This document shows, one piece after another, positions 63,438 to 64,000 of a stretch of 64,000 bases of DNA (its first letter is position 1; the number at the start of each line of letters is the position of its first letter). Where the stretch lies: the NCBI GenBank assembly GCA_035627955.1, contig DASPKU010000008.1, forward strand, positions 62,001-126,000, in the 5' to 3' direction. The stretch comes from Phycisphaerales bacterium. GTDB lineage: Bacteria; Planctomycetota; Phycisphaerae; Phycisphaerales; UBA1924. The notes under the pieces were generated by a model. It was not told where the DNA came from, did no database searches, and saw only the letters and a list, made by a program, of their open reading frames with translations. Both the position numbers and the translations under genes were made by a program.

Positions 63438-64000
63438 TCAGCAGGGGCCGCCGCCGAGGACTCGGAAGAAGGACTCGATGTCCTGGTCGGTGCCGGTGTC
63501 GCCATCCATGTTGAAGTCGGCGCCGCCCGAGAAGCAAGTGTCGCAGCAGTTGCCGCCGAGGCAGGCGAAGAAGGCCTCGATGTCCTGGTCGGTGCCGATG
63601 TCGCCGTCGCCATTGAAGTCGGAGGTGCCGCAGACCTGCGTGATGACGATGGTGGCGCCGGTGGCGTCGTAGATCACCTCGGCGCCGAGGCCGGGCGCGC
63701 CTGTGGCCGTGACGGTGGGGAAGGTGCCGGTGCGCGAGGAGGCGTTGAGGATTCGGAAGGTGGAGCCGACGGCGGGCGTGAAGCCGTCGATGAAGCGGAC
63801 GTTGAGGGTGCCGTGAAGAGAGGTGGAGAAGGTGACGTTGACTCGGTCCCACTCGCCGGGGGCGTGGCCGCGGAGGTCGACGTCCATGGCGGCGTTGAAA
63901 GATTGGACGTAGGTGTGCGGGATGGTGAGGGTGGCGGTGGGGGCGTCGGGCGAGCCGGGGGAGAGGGTGCCGGCAAGGTTGAACACGTGGGCGTTAACCA
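63438..64000 (-). CDS. GC-type dockerin-anchored protein 3, 5' end outside the window
   Basis: The frame is open to the right edge, so the N-terminus is missing. Visible are ~187 residues: FNLAGTLSPGSPDAPTATLT, YVQSFNAAMDVDLRGHAPGE and WDRVNVTFSTSLHGTLNVRF, which look like the autotransporter/PEP-CTERM-type beta-helix repeat (NLAGTLSPG...). Then the GC-dockerin module (DFNGDGDIGTDQDIEAFFAC, DFNMDGDTGTDQDIESFFRV, ending LGGGPC). The module is strikingly similar in DNA to that of the 49926 gene. Probably secreted and surface-held. Confidence 0.85.
   Translation of the reverse strand, partial: VNAHVFNLAGTLSPGSPDAPTATLTIPHTYVQSFNAAMDVDLRGHAPGEWDRVNVTFSTSLHGTLNVRFIDGFTPAVGSTFRILNASSRTGTFPTVTATGAPGLGAEVIYDATGATIVITQVCGTSDFNGDGDIGTDQDIEAFFACLGGNCCDTCFSGGADFNMDGDTGTDQDIESFFRVLGGGPC

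Noticed and set aside
1-64000. tRNA, rRNA, insertion sequences or integrase genes
   Set aside because: None recognised by eye on either strand; a tRNAscan or ISfinder search would settle it.

Overview
The window reads as a stretch of chromosome from a high-GC planctomycete, most likely class Phycisphaerae, order Phycisphaerales. This is an inference. It rests on strong G/C third-position bias, three copies of a Cys-rich 'GC-type' dockerin-like C-terminal module (DFNGDGD...GTDQDIEAFF), two secreted proteins ending in a PEP-CTERM-like tail (PAPG, hydrophobic run, RRRR), and many secreted or stress proteins next to ordinary housekeeping genes. No rRNA, tRNA, CRISPR array, insertion sequence or prophage was recognised.

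Layout. 1-5.1 kb: the 3' part of tyrS, a thioredoxin-like secreted protein, a methyltransferase overlapping a cardiolipin synthase, and a VOC-family protein. 5.2-21 kb: a stress-response-like island with a response regulator/histidine kinase pair, a BON protein with a huge Gly/Ser/Tyr/Gln low-complexity region, two small GGQRSA paralogues flanking a CheY-like regulator, an SDR oxidoreductase, DUF1328 and YciE/YciF-type DUF892 proteins, a lipoprotein, a two-PRC-barrel protein, the complete two-component NHEJ system (Ku and a three-domain LigD) and a three-gene set resembling E. coli yqjD-yqjE-yqjK. 21-26 kb: a secretin and a TPR lipoprotein-like partner. 26-37.5 kb: housekeeping genes (metallo-hydrolase, lspA with a DksA-like gene, accA, proC, an ABC exporter pair, a methyltransferase and a UbiD-family decarboxylase). 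37.5-49.9 kb: a zinc-ribbon protein, a frameshifted small gene, an AIM24-type protein, an M3 peptidase, a DUF4394 secreted protein, an AI-2E-type permease with an extra C-terminal domain, an ATP-dependent ligase/exonuclease operon, and small stress-type proteins. 49.9-64 kb: an accessory, secretion-rich region with three GC-dockerin proteins, a CoA-acylating aldehyde dehydrogenase, and a 2037-residue polymorphic-toxin-like protein followed at once by a likely immunity gene.

Two things stand out. First, genes at 54921-61034 and 61038-61397 look like a toxin/immunity pair. A secretion signal, dockerin-like and thrombospondin-3-like calcium repeats and a long exported body lead into a HINT autoprocessing domain ending in VHN, then a ~207-residue C-terminal domain with a possible nuclease motif; a 119-residue protein starts 3 nt after its stop. 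Base composition changes abruptly inside the large gene near 56715. Second, short arrays of 7-8-bp repeats are scattered through the window. Two form long imperfect hairpins, each with an 18-nt loop, inserted in frame in conserved enzyme genes (ubiD-like and mmsA-like). Two others share an identical 32-bp sequence 15 kb apart in opposite orientation.

Coordinates and starts were chosen by hand from ribosome-binding sites, overlaps and family alignment from memory. No database or structure search was run.
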